From the NCBI GenBank assembly GCA_030637775.1, contig DAOWFY010000140.1, positions 1 through 28,088 of the forward strand: a stretch of DNA of 28,088 bases, written 5' to 3'. This document shows positions 14,359 to 22,552 of this stretch, in pieces (the first letter of the stretch is position 1; each line of letters starts with the position of its first letter). The notes below the pieces were generated by a model. The model was not told where the DNA came from. It saw only the letters and a program-made list of their open reading frames with translations, and made no database searches. This DNA comes from a bacterium. GTDB lineage: Bacteria; Ratteibacteria; UBA8468. A program made the position numbers and the translations under genes.

Positions 14359-15188
14359 TGGCTCAGTTATATAAAGAGGAAATTAATGAGTATAGAGAGA
14401 TTGCTAAGCAAATTAGAAGAGAAATACTTAGTATGGCCTATAAATCAAAAAGCCCGCATATTGGATCATCCCTTTCTATCGTTGAGATATTGGTAGCATT
14501 ATACTTCAAGTGTCTTTCGATTTCCCCCGATGCGCCTCAGGATGAAGGTAGAGACAGGTTCATTTTAAGCAAGGGGCATGGCTGCCCGGCATTATATGCT
14601 ACCCTTGCCTATAGAGGAGTCTTTAGCAAAGAGATTTTATCTGGATTTGCTGTCAATGGAGGTACGTTAGAGCAACATCCAAGTCGTGATATTAAGCGAG
14701 GGATTGAGGTTTCCACCGGTTCTTTGGGCCATGGGCTTTCAATCGGCGTGGGAATGGCTCTTGCCGCAAAGTATAACAGAGCAAACTATAGAGTAATTGC
14801 GCTTTTAAGTGACGGAGAAATGAACGAGGGCTCAGTTTGGGAAGCGGCGATGTTCGCTGCTCACCATAAACTTGACAACCTGATTGCAATCGTTGACTAT
14901 AATGAGCTTCAAGCATTAGGGAGAACAAATGAGGTGGTCAATTTAGAACCACTTGCTGGGAAATGGCATTCCTTTGGATGGGGGGTCCAGGAAATTGATG
15001 GACATAGTTTCAAAGAGATCATAAATATTTTTCAAAAAATTCCATTTCGGCAACAAAAACCAAGTGTTATTATCGCTCATACTATAAAAGGGAAAGGCGT
15101 CTCGTTTATGGAGGGCAAACTTCTCTGGCATTACCGACATCCAGATGACGAAGAATACAAAAGAGCATTAGAGGAGCTTTCTCGATAG
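14358..15188 (+). CDS. Transketolase, N-terminal (TPP-binding) subunit
   Basis: A 276-residue half-transketolase, partner of the next gene. It carries H-I-G-S-S-L-S near residue 35, S-K-G-H-G-C-P-A-L-Y-A-T, the T-G-S-L-G-H-G-L-S-I-G-V-G-M-A motif, and the thiamine-diphosphate/Mg site G-D-G-E ... N-E-G-S-V-W-E-A ... D-Y-N. Split transketolases occur both in archaeal/bacterial central metabolism and inside polysaccharide or antibiotic-sugar clusters, where they can move two-carbon units. Tight packing in the glycan operon (1-bp overlap upstream, 5 bp to the next gene) favours the second role, but a pentose-phosphate role cannot be excluded. Confidence 0.9.
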   Translation: MAQLYKEEINEYREIAKQIRREILSMAYKSKSPHIGSSLSIVEILVALYFKCLSISPDAPQDEGRDRFILSKGHGCPALYATLAYRGVFSKEILSGFAVNGGTLEQHPSRDIKRGIEVSTGSLGHGLSIGVGMALAAKYNRANYRVIALLSDGEMNEGSVWEAAMFAAHHKLDNLIAIVDYNELQALGRTNEVVNLEPLAGKWHSFGWGVQEIDGHSFKEIINIFQKIPFRQQKPSVIIAHTIKGKGVSFMEGKLLWHYRHPDDEEYKRALEELSR

Positions 15189-15193
15189 AACAT

Positions 15194-16117
15194 ATGAGAA
15201 CTACTTTCATAAAGACACTGGAAAAGGTCGCCGCGCGCGATGATAGTATCTTTTTGCTTACAGCAGATTTAGGCTTCAAATTATTTGATAGATTTAGGGA
15301 CGCCTATTCTGAAAGATTCATAAATGTTGGCGTTGCCGAAGCAAATATGATCGGTATTGCCGCAGGATTGGCCCTATCAGGGAAAAATGTTTATTGCTAT
15401 TCGATCGCTCCATTTTTGACGATGCGCTGTCTTGAACAGATTCGAATTGACCTCTGCTATCAAAACCTCAATGTAAAGTTGTTGGGCATTGGCGGAGGAT
15501 TGGTTTATGGCCTCGAAGGTACAACCCATCACGCAGTGGAGGATCTGGCCATTATGCGCTCATTGCCTAATATGACAGTGGTTGCTCCCGGGGATAAACG
15601 AGAAGCCGAAGCTTTAGCAAACGAATCGGTTCGGTACCAGGGTCCGATCTATATCCGGCTAAGCAAAGAGGGGGGAATCCAGGTTCATAAAACTACTCCC
15701 GGTCTTAAGATTGGCAAAGGATTCATTGTTAAGGAAGGAGCCGGTCTCACCATTATTACTGCCGGCAACCTTCTCTTTACCTCAAAATCGGTCTCGGATA
15801 TCCTGGAAAGCAAAAATGTAAAGACGACATTAATCAGCATGCATACAATAAAGCCTTTAGATATCAAACTTCTTGAAAGATGCCTCAAGACGAGTAAGGC
15901 AATATTTACCATAGAGGAACATAGTATTGTTGGAGGACTGGGTTCGGCGGTTGCCGAAGTTTTATTGGAGTTAGGTTACAAAGGAATATTTCGTCGCTTC
16001 GGACTTCCGGATAGGTATGGACCATATATTGGAAAAACCGAATATCTCCGTAAGAAATATCGCCTCACTCCAAAAGCGATTGCAAATTCCATTTTAAGAG
16101 TTTTAAATTACAAATAG
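15194..16117 (+). CDS. Transketolase, C-terminal subunit
   Basis: A 307-residue partner carrying the Pyr domain and the C-terminal transketolase domain. Motifs: A-D-L-G-F-K near residue 24, F-I-N-V-G-V-A-E-A-N-M-I-G-I-A-A-G (with the catalytic Glu that activates thiamine diphosphate), the G-L-E-G-T-T-H-H-A-V-E-D loop that in these enzymes positions substrate and cofactor, and P-I-Y-I-R-L-S-K. With the upstream subunit it would form an alpha2-beta2 enzyme. Start is the ATG five bases after the upstream stop. Confidence 0.9.
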   Translation: MRTTFIKTLEKVAARDDSIFLLTADLGFKLFDRFRDAYSERFINVGVAEANMIGIAAGLALSGKNVYCYSIAPFLTMRCLEQIRIDLCYQNLNVKLLGIGGGLVYGLEGTTHHAVEDLAIMRSLPNMTVVAPGDKREAEALANESVRYQGPIYIRLSKEGGIQVHKTTPGLKIGKGFIVKEGAGLTIITAGNLLFTSKSVSDILESKNVKTTLISMHTIKPLDIKLLERCLKTSKAIFTIEEHSIVGGLGSAVAEVLLELGYKGIFRRFGLPDRYGPYIGKTEYLRKKYRLTPKAIANSILRVLNYK

Positions 16118-16133
16118 CGAGGAGGGTTATGAT

Positions 16134-16889
16134 ATGAAATCCAAGATTAAGCCCGAAGGTGGTCTTAGGACAAAAGCGGAAAGAGAAGTGGGTAAAAAAC
16201 TGGAAAGGATTTTTCTTGATTGCCCCGAGAGCATCGAGGCAAAGTTGGAAAACTTTACAAAATATGTAAAACGGCAAAAAGTCACACGTTTTTTAGCGCT
16301 ATACGAAATTTTTAAAAAAGTTTTACCCATTAAAGGCTCGATCATCGAGTGCGGTGTCTATCGAGGTTTTGGACTTATGGCCTGGGCCCAGATGAGCGCT
16401 GTTTTGGAACCAGCAAATCTAACCAGGCGAATATATGGATTTGATACCTTCGAGGGGTTCTCTTCGGTGACAAAAGAAGACAAAAGCAAACATTGTCAGG
16501 TAAAACCCGGCGGTCTTTCTTCTAATTCATTTAATGAGTTGAACAAGTTAATCAAAGCGTATGATTCAAACAGGTTTTTGGGTCATATAAGCAAGGTTCA
16601 ATTAATAAAGGGGAATGCCACCAAAACCATTCCAGAATTTATTAAAAATAACAAACACCTTGTTGTAAGTCTGTTATTTTTAGATTTTGATTTATTTGAA
16701 CCAACCAGGGTCGCAATTGAAAACTTCTACCCCAGGATGCCAAAAGGCTCAATCATCGCCTTTGATGAATTAGATAACCCTATTTGGCCAGGGGAGTCGA
16801 TGGCTCTTCTTAAAACGATAGGGATAAACAGGTTAAAAATAGAGAGGATTGAATTTGATCCCTATATCGGTTATGCCGTTATCAATTAA
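16134..16889 (+). CDS. TylF/MycF-family sugar O-methyltransferase
   Basis: A 251-residue, SAM- and metal-dependent methyltransferase. Family members methylate sugar hydroxyls of macrolides, and many occur in polysaccharide clusters. The SAM site I-I-E-C-G-V-Y-R-G-F-G lies near residue 73; I-Y-G-F-D-T-F-E-G-F follows; the metal ligands are expected in F-L-D-F-D-L-F-E-P-T and I-A-F-D-E-L-D. Length matches MycF. The AGGAGG site at 16121-16126 points to the ATG at 16134; the ATG at 16129 is out of frame and meets a stop at once. Confidence 0.82.
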   Translation: MKSKIKPEGGLRTKAEREVGKKLERIFLDCPESIEAKLENFTKYVKRQKVTRFLALYEIFKKVLPIKGSIIECGVYRGFGLMAWAQMSAVLEPANLTRRIYGFDTFEGFSSVTKEDKSKHCQVKPGGLSSNSFNELNKLIKAYDSNRFLGHISKVQLIKGNATKTIPEFIKNNKHLVVSLLFLDFDLFEPTRVAIENFYPRMPKGSIIAFDELDNPIWPGESMALLKTIGINRLKIERIEFDPYIGYAVIN

Positions 16890-16904
16890 AAGAACTTAAA
16901 TAAT

Positions 16905-18014
16905 ATGACTTATAAAGTTCCTTTTGTGAATTATCCCGCCCACTATCGGAGTATGGAAAGGGAAATAGATACGGTTATAAAGGAGGTTCTGTCTAAGGGA
17001 GACCTGATTCTCCGTTCCGATGTACGGGATTTTGAAGATAATATGGCCAATTTTCTGGAAGTAAAGTATGCAGTGGGTGTTAACAGCTGCACCGATGCGA
17101 TGACACTTTCTTTAGTAGCTGCCGGAATAAAAAGGAATGATGAAGTTATCACCGTCGCCCATACCTTTGTGGCTACAATATCGGCTATTGTCCATTGTGG
17201 TGCTACCCCTGTTCTAATAGATGTTGGAGAAGATTTTAATATGGATATGGAAAAATTAGAGCCGGCCATAACCCCTAAAACAAGGGCGATTATCCCGGTT
17301 CATCTTAATGGTCATCTTTGTGATATGGAAAGGTTAGTCTCTATTGCAAATAAGCATAATTTAATCGTGATCGAGGATTCGGCTCAGGCGTTAGGTGCAA
17401 CATTTAATAAAAAAAAGGGAGGGGCATTTGGCCTGGCTGGCTGTTTTAGTTTCTACCCCGCAAAAATTCTGGGAGCAGCAGGAGATGCCGGACTGGTATC
17501 TACGAACGACAAAAATTTTGCAGAAAAAATTCGCCTTCTTAGAGATCATGGGCGGCGAGGCAAAAATGAGATAGCCTGCTATGGTTTCACCAGTCGTTTA
17601 GACAACCTTCAGGCAGCTATCCTCAATATTAAGTTAAAATATGTGCCAAATTGGATTCAAAGAAGACGGGAAATCGTTGACCTTTACAACGAGGGGCTTT
17701 CTAACGTCCCCGGCATAAAACTACCGCCTCCACCAAATTCCGATACTCGATTCTTCGATGTGTATCAAAATTATGTTTTGAGGGTTTCTAAAAGAGACAC
17801 CCTCGCCTTACATTTAAAGGAGAGGGGAATTGAAACTATAATTTCAAACCCTATACCCCTCCACCATCAGAAGGCTTTGGGGCTTTTGCATTTCAATCTT
17901 CCAAACACTGAGCAATTTGCAAAAAAGGTTATCTCTCTTCCAAATGTGCCCGAGCTAACTGACGAACAGATTGAATATGTAATCCAATCAATTCGTAGTT
18001 TATATACGGAATAA
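16905..18014 (+). CDS. DegT/DnrJ/EryC1/StrS-family sugar aminotransferase
   Basis: A 369-residue pyridoxal-phosphate enzyme that aminates a keto nucleotide sugar. It has the cofactor-binding region V-N-S-C-T-D-A-M-T (59-67), E-D-S-A-Q-A-L-G-A with D158 pairing to the pyridine ring, and the Schiff-base lysine K187 in F-S-F-Y-P-A-K-I-L-G-A. R-L-D-N-L-Q-A-A and the C-terminal P-L-H-H-Q-K-A are typical. A natural keto substrate would come from the 4,6-dehydratase encoded at 18831-20642, or from a 3-keto sugar. No ketoisomerase or acetyltransferase is seen in the window. The next gene starts one base after the stop. Confidence 0.9.
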   Translation: MTYKVPFVNYPAHYRSMEREIDTVIKEVLSKGDLILRSDVRDFEDNMANFLEVKYAVGVNSCTDAMTLSLVAAGIKRNDEVITVAHTFVATISAIVHCGATPVLIDVGEDFNMDMEKLEPAITPKTRAIIPVHLNGHLCDMERLVSIANKHNLIVIEDSAQALGATFNKKKGGAFGLAGCFSFYPAKILGAAGDAGLVSTNDKNFAEKIRLLRDHGRRGKNEIACYGFTSRLDNLQAAILNIKLKYVPNWIQRRREIVDLYNEGLSNVPGIKLPPPPNSDTRFFDVYQNYVLRVSKRDTLALHLKERGIETIISNPIPLHHQKALGLLHFNLPNTEQFAKKVISLPNVPELTDEQIEYVIQSIRSLYTE

Positions 18015-18015
18015 T

Positions 18016-18795
18016 ATGAGAACCGATTATTCTACAGTAACAGAAATACCGGGAAGCAAGATAACAGGCGAGCAATTAACCAGAATTTATCAACGTTATT
18101 TCTTTGCTGCGCAATTCTGTCAGGGAAAGGATGTATTGGAGGTTGCCTGTGGGGCGGGAATAGGGTTGGGTTATCTGGCAAAATTTGCAAAAAGGGTGGT
18201 TGCTGGGGATATTGATAAAAACATTTTAAGATATGCCCAGGAGCATTATCAAGGAAGAGACAATATTGAACTTCAATTGCTTGATGCTCATCAGTTACCT
18301 TTTGAAAATGGTAGCTTTGACGTGGTACTCTTGTATGAGGCAATCTACTATCTTGCTCAACCCAAAAAATTTGTTGAGGAAGCCCATCGGGTGCTAAGAG
18401 AAGACGGAACACTTATCACCTGTACAGTAAACAAGGATTGGTCCGATTTTAACACTTCTCCATTCAGCACTAAATATTTTTCTGCTTCCGAGCTCTTTTT
18501 GTTGCTTAATCGGAGGTTTTCCAAGGTAGAGATTTATGGAGCATTCCCTACCTCTGCCAATTCAATAAAGGACAAGATAATATCTTCAATCAAGAGAACT
18601 GCCGTCACCCTTCACCTGATGCCAAAAACGATGAAAGGTAAAGAGTTTCTTAAAAGAATCTTCTTTGGTCAACTATTGAGACTGCCCGCAGAAATAAAGG
18701 AGAAAATGACCGAATATTCTTTTCCTCTTCCCATTTCACCTACCTCCCCTAATCCTTGCTATAAGATCTTGTTTGCTGTAGCTCGGCCCCACTGA
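18016..18795 (+). CDS. Class I SAM-dependent methyltransferase
   Basis: A 259-residue Rossmann-fold methyltransferase of the Methyltransf_11 type. Motif I is V-L-E-V-A-C-G-A-G-I-G (about 40-50), the acidic residue after strand 2 is in V-V-A-G-D-I-D, motif II is L-D-A-H-Q-L-P-F, and the post-motif is F-D-V-V-L-L-Y-E-A-I-Y. Its place directly after the aminotransferase suggests N- or O-methylation of the same sugar, or of the glycan end. This is inferred from context only. Confidence 0.82.
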   Translation: MRTDYSTVTEIPGSKITGEQLTRIYQRYFFAAQFCQGKDVLEVACGAGIGLGYLAKFAKRVVAGDIDKNILRYAQEHYQGRDNIELQLLDAHQLPFENGSFDVVLLYEAIYYLAQPKKFVEEAHRVLREDGTLITCTVNKDWSDFNTSPFSTKYFSASELFLLLNRRFSKVEIYGAFPTSANSIKDKIISSIKRTAVTLHLMPKTMKGKEFLKRIFFGQLLRLPAEIKEKMTEYSFPLPISPTSPNPCYKILFAVARPH

Positions 18796-18803
18796 GAATC
18801 TTC

Positions 18804-18832
18804 TTTACTTTTGACCATAAAACTGGTAAAAT
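18804..18832 (+). promoter_or_regulatory. Promoter overlapping the CapD-type gene start
   Basis: TTTACT at 18804-18809, 17-bp spacer, TAAAAT at 18827-18832. The -10 box overlaps the first of four tandem ATG codons. Transcription starting 7 to 8 bases downstream would begin at the fourth ATG (18840), giving a leaderless message. The nearby TTGACC (18811-18816) is too close to the -10 to be its partner. Confidence 0.4.
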
Positions 18833-20642
18833 GATGATGATGAAAAAGGGAATTTTTTTTCTATTAATCGCCGATATCATCCTTATTTATTCGGCAACAA
18901 TCTTAGCCTTCTGTATCCGCTTTCCTGACTTTCTGACCACACCTAACTTTCAGGCATACCAACCGATTGCTGTCTTTCTTGTAGTCATTAAACTTATTGT
19001 TTATTTGCTCTTTGGTCTCTACGGTGGAATCTGGAGGTACGCCAGCATTAATGAAGCCTTCTCTATATTTAAGGCAGTAACTGTAGCCTCCTTAGCAACG
19101 ATCGGTTTTGTCTTCTTTGTCCGGGTTCTTTCCTTTCCCCGTTCAGTCCTTCTGCTTGATTGGTTTTTCAATCTCCTTTTTATCGGTGGGGTAAGGTTTG
19201 CTCTCCGGTTGCGTAAAGAATTTCGAAAGCGTCAAGTGGCTCCCAACAAGCGGTTACTCATTATGGGAGCCGGCGATGCCGGGGAGATGGTCTTGCGTGA
19301 GATTCAGAAACACCCCGAGTTAGGTTATAAGGTTGTAGGCTTTATCGATGATGACTTAAAAAAGGTGGGAAGAAGAATCCATAATTTAGGGGTTTTAGGA
19401 ACAAGAAGGGAAATTGCCAGAATCGTTTCCCAGAAGAATGTTAATGAAATTGTTATCGCCATCCCTTCTGCCTCGGGGAAGACGATTAGAGAAATTGTCA
19501 GTTATTGCGAAAGGACAAGGGCAAAGTTAAAGATTCTACCCGGAATGTATAAGGTCATTAAGGGAGATGTGACTATCTCCCAGATCAGGGAGGTAAAACC
19601 AGAGGATCTTTTGGGCAGAGAGACGATTGAGATAAACTTAGAGGAGATCTCTCAATATTTAAGGGATAAATCTGTACTTGTCACCGGAGCAGCCGGCTCC
19701 ATCGGTTGCGAACTTTCCCGTCAAGTTATGAAATTTAACCCTAAGAAACTTCTCCTTTTGGATAATAATGAAAACGAGACCTATTTCCTGCAGATGGAGT
19801 TAAAGAAAAAGGAACATTCATTCCCGATCATTTTTCTTGTCAATGATATCAAAGAGAAGCAAGTCTTAGAGGCGATCTGGAAAGAGCACCAGCCAGAGGT
19901 AGTTTTCCACGCCGCCGCACACAAGCATGTTCCCTTGATGGAGGAAAATGTTGTTGGGGCAGTGAGAAATAACGTCCTGGGAACAAAAAATTTAATGGAG
20001 GCAGCAAAAAAAACGGAGAGGTTCATTCTTATCTCCACCGATAAGGCGGTGAATCCAAAAAGTATTATGGGGGCAACCAAAAGAATTACTGAATTAATGA
20101 TGCAACTCTCTACAAATGAAACAAAATTCTGTGCGGTGAGATTCGGCAATGTCCTGGGAAGTAAAGGAAGTGTAATTCCCCTCTTTAAAAAACAGATTGC
20201 CGAAGGTGGTCCGGTAACCGTAACCCATCCGGAAATAAAGCGCTACTTTATGAGTGCCCGGGAGGCGGTCAGCCTCATCATTCAGGCCGGAGCAATGAGT
20301 AAAGGTGGGGAGGTCTTTATTCTCGATATGGGAGAGCCGATAAAGATTATTGATTTAGCAAAAGACCTCATCACCCTCTCTGGTCTTCAACCGGAGACCG
20401 ATATTCCTGTTAAGATTATTGGTCTTCGTCCGGGAGAGAAGCTCAACGAGGAACTACTGACCGCCGAGGAGGGTATAAAAGCTACCAAGCATAAGAAGAT
20501 CTTTGTTGCCAGACCGGATACTGTTAATCCAGAAGAGTTACTAAAAGACCTCGATGATTTAGAAAGACTTACTCTCTCCGGAGAAAGAGATTCGATCGTC
20601 AAAAGGCTTCAGAAGATGAGGGTATTGCGAGGAGATGAATGA
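18831..20642 (+). CDS. Membrane-bound nucleotide-sugar 4,6-dehydratase (FlaA1/CapD/WbpM family)
   Basis: A 603-residue enzyme likely converting UDP-GlcNAc to a 4-keto-6-deoxy product, the entry to QuiNAc, FucNAc or bacillosamine-type sugars. Four hydrophobic helices (residues 5-115) anchor it. A first Rossmann domain begins L-L-I-M-G-A-G-D-A-G; the catalytic SDR domain begins V-L-V-T-G-A-A-G-S-I-G. The active site is I-S-T-D-K-A-V-N-P ... I-M-G-A-T-K-R, with Met in place of the usual SDR Tyr, as is normal for this family. Four ATG codons occur (18831, 18834, 18837, 18840). 18831 is listed, but promoter spacing favours 18840. It may supply the DegT aminotransferase and overlaps the next gene by 4 bp. 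Confidence 0.92.
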   Translation: MMMMKKGIFFLLIADIILIYSATILAFCIRFPDFLTTPNFQAYQPIAVFLVVIKLIVYLLFGLYGGIWRYASINEAFSIFKAVTVASLATIGFVFFVRVLSFPRSVLLLDWFFNLLFIGGVRFALRLRKEFRKRQVAPNKRLLIMGAGDAGEMVLREIQKHPELGYKVVGFIDDDLKKVGRRIHNLGVLGTRREIARIVSQKNVNEIVIAIPSASGKTIREIVSYCERTRAKLKILPGMYKVIKGDVTISQIREVKPEDLLGRETIEINLEEISQYLRDKSVLVTGAAGSIGCELSRQVMKFNPKKLLLLDNNENETYFLQMELKKKEHSFPIIFLVNDIKEKQVLEAIWKEHQPEVVFHAAAHKHVPLMEENVVGAVRNNVLGTKNLMEAAKKTERFILISTDKAVNPKSIMGATKRITELMMQLSTNETKFCAVRFGNVLGSKGSVIPLFKKQIAEGGPVTVTHPEIKRYFMSAREAVSLIIQAGAMSKGGEVFILDMGEPIKIIDLAKDLITLSGLQPETDIPVKIIGLRPGEKLNEELLTAEEGIKATKHKKIFVARPDTVNPEELLKDLDDLERLTLSGERDSIVKRLQKMRVLRGDE

Positions 20643-21844
20643 ATGCCCGAGAAAAATTGGTGAACCACTTAGAAAATATTGTAGAAATCTTTTTTCTCCT
20701 CTCGGTCTTCTGCATCCCTGCCGGTCCCGTCCTAAAGTATATCTTCCAGGGCGTTCTTCTTTTTACCTGGATTGTTAAACTTATCGTAAAAAGAGGAATA
20801 GAATTTAACCCTACCTCTCTGGATTACCCCATCCTTCTTTTCGTTATTCTTGGTTTTGCCTCTGTCGTCATAAATTATACGACATTTTATCAAGCCGGGA
20901 AGGGCTTTTCCAATCTCTTGGAATGGTTCTTTGCCTTTTACATTATCGTCCATCTTATCAGAAGAAAGGAACAGCTTAAAAGATTTACCAAGGTCTGGCT
21001 TTTCTCCGCCCTTACCGTTACCTTATATGGTATTTATCAAATTATAAGAGAACCAGGAGGTGCTGTAATCAGCTCCTTTTTCACTCTTAACTCCTATCTG
21101 GCTCAATACCTTGTCCTTATTATGCCGGTAATCCTTGCGCTCCTTCTCTTTAAAAAAACAAAAAAGGAGGGCTCCCGTCCGGTGGACGGGATGGGGAGAA
21201 TCTTTTTGGGAATAATCCTTCTTTTAACCTGGTTTCTCCTTGGCTTAACTATGGAAAGAGGTCCCTGGTTAGGAATCATAGTTGGACTTCTGATGATGGG
21301 GATAGTTCTTCGGGATAAGCGCATCCTTATCGGAATCCCCCTTCTCCTTATGTTGAGCTTCTTTATCTCTCCTCCATCCATCAGAATAAGAGCCATCTCT
21401 ATCTTCCAGCCACGCTGGAGTTTAGAAAGGCTTTACTGCTGGAGGTCTTGTCTCTCAATGACTAAAGACCATCCCTTCTTTGGGGTGGGATTGGGCAACT
21501 TCCGTTATGTTTACCCAAAATATATGCTCGGCGCAGCAAAGGTGAAGTTCCTGCATGCCCATAATATCTTCTTCCAGATTGCTACCGAAATGGGAATCCC
21601 GGGACTGCTTGTTTTCCTCTGGCTATTGTTTAATTTCTTTAAAGCCACCCTTTCTCACATTCAGAAAGACAAATACTTAAGAGCCCTGAATGTAGGTTTT
21701 TCCGCGGGAATCATTGCGATATTGGTCACCAGCCTTTTCCATGATATCTTTCATAGCCGGCAGATTGCCACTTTAACCTGGTATATTATCGGAATGGCGA
21801 TAGCCTCTCATAAGCTGAAAGATCAAGAGACCCCCGGCGATTAA
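20639..21844 (+). CDS. O-antigen polymerase/ligase family protein, second copy
   Basis: A 401-residue membrane protein with about 10 to 12 hydrophobic segments. The Wzy_C signature is clear: D-H-P-F-F-G-V-G-L-G-N-F-R and L-H-A-H-N-I-F-F-Q-I-A-T-E-M-G-I-P-G. An arginine-rich periplasmic segment (Q-P-R-W-S-L-E-R) precedes it, as in WaaL/Wzy. It starts with a GAGGAG Shine-Dalgarno inside the upstream coding end. As a second member in one locus it may be the ligase or the polymerase of a second glycan. Its last 72 bp overlap lgt on the other strand. A cytoplasmic loop carries the palindrome at 21173-21191. Confidence 0.85.
   Translation: MNAREKLVNHLENIVEIFFLLSVFCIPAGPVLKYIFQGVLLFTWIVKLIVKRGIEFNPTSLDYPILLFVILGFASVVINYTTFYQAGKGFSNLLEWFFAFYIIVHLIRRKEQLKRFTKVWLFSALTVTLYGIYQIIREPGGAVISSFFTLNSYLAQYLVLIMPVILALLLFKKTKKEGSRPVDGMGRIFLGIILLLTWFLLGLTMERGPWLGIIVGLLMMGIVLRDKRILIGIPLLLMLSFFISPPSIRIRAISIFQPRWSLERLYCWRSCLSMTKDHPFFGVGLGNFRYVYPKYMLGAAKVKFLHAHNIFFQIATEMGIPGLLVFLWLLFNFFKATLSHIQKDKYLRALNVGFSAGIIAILVTSLFHDIFHSRQIATLTWYIIGMAIASHKLKDQETPGD
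21173..21191. repeat. Short palindrome inside the second wzy-like gene
   Basis: TCCCGTCC (21173-21180), GGT, GGACGGGA (21184-21191), G+C-rich in an A+T-rich gene. It encodes part of a hydrophilic loop, E-G-S-R-P-V-D-G-M-G-R, between two membrane helices. It may be the core of another in-frame palindromic insertion, but its borders cannot be set from one copy. Confidence 0.35.
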
Positions 21845-22552
21845 AAAGATGAAAAAGGAGATGACCTGGGTAGGATAAAGGGAAAAGAAAACCGGATTTA
21901 AGTTACCTCTGAGAAAATCTATACTATATCGAGATATGGAATAGAGGAGGAAATAGAAAATTACAATATTTCCATCTTTTGCCCAAGGAGAAAGACTCTT
22001 TTTCTGTTTGCAAAGAAAGAGCAAAATTAAAAAAATTGAAAAATTACTCAAGCTATAGTACAGTTGTGTTGGATGTCGGGATATACCGTCGAAGGGAAAC
22101 CTTGCCCCCCAGAAAAAATCCGTTTCTTTGCCATAGCAGCAGCCGTTAAGGAAGCAGCCAATCCTTCCTATTGCTTGCGCCAAAGGGAGGTAGAGCCCAA
22201 AGTAATCCAATACCCTTAGGGTTGGCAGGCCTGTTCTGCGCAGAAAGAATATTGCCGCGAATAGACCAAAGATGAGGCCTCCTTGAGCCGCCATTCCTCC
22301 GTGGCGGATGGCAATGACTTCGGCAGGATGATGAAGATAGTAGGAGAAATGAACAAGGATATGCAGTAACCTTGCCCCAAAAAGCCCGATGATAACAACC
22401 AGAAAGACAATATTTAAGAGAGCTTCTTCATTCAGTCCTTCCTTTCTTCCGCGGCGTAGCACCAGGAAGCTAACCCAGAGGACTGAAAAAGCAATGACCA
22501 CACCATAGGAATAGATAGCAAAATTACCAATCTTAAAGAGGACGGGATGCAT
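21773..22552 (-). CDS. lgt: Prolipoprotein diacylglyceryl transferase
   Basis: This moves diacylglycerol from phosphatidylglycerol to the lipobox cysteine of prolipoproteins in the inner membrane, the first step of lipoprotein maturation. The 259 residues hold about seven hydrophobic segments and the Lgt signature G-R-I-G-C-F-L-N-G-C-C-Y-G (129-141), including the conserved Arg and Asn. H-P-T-Q-L-Y follows at 160-165. The loop near residue 85-92 reads G-G-M-A-A-Q-G-G, with Gln where E. coli has the important His103; other residues occur here in other phyla. No Shine-Dalgarno precedes the ATG, because repeat copy B ends right at the start codon. It lies downstream of lspA, so both lipoprotein enzymes are probably co-transcribed. 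Confidence 0.93.
   Translation of the reverse strand: MHPVLFKIGNFAIYSYGVVIAFSVLWVSFLVLRRGRKEGLNEEALLNIVFLVVIIGLFGARLLHILVHFSYYLHHPAEVIAIRHGGMAAQGGLIFGLFAAIFFLRRTGLPTLRVLDYFGLYLPLAQAIGRIGCFLNGCCYGKETDFFWGARFPFDGISRHPTQLYYSLSNFSIFLILLFLCKQKKSLSPWAKDGNIVIFYFLLYSISRYSIDFLRGNLNPVFFSLYPTQVISFFIFLIAGGLLIFQLMRGYRHSDNIPG

Noticed and set aside
18032-18412. 126-codon minus-strand frame over the methyltransferase
   Set aside because: Antisense to the SAM motifs of the methyltransferase; no recognisable protein features.
18811-18832. TTGACC as -35 for the CapD-gene promoter
   Set aside because: The spacing to TAAAAT is only 10 bp; TTTACT at 18804 gives 17 bp.
19781-20149. 122-codon minus-strand frame over the CapD-type dehydratase
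   Set aside because: Lies opposite the catalytic domain, lacks a start signal and resembles no family.
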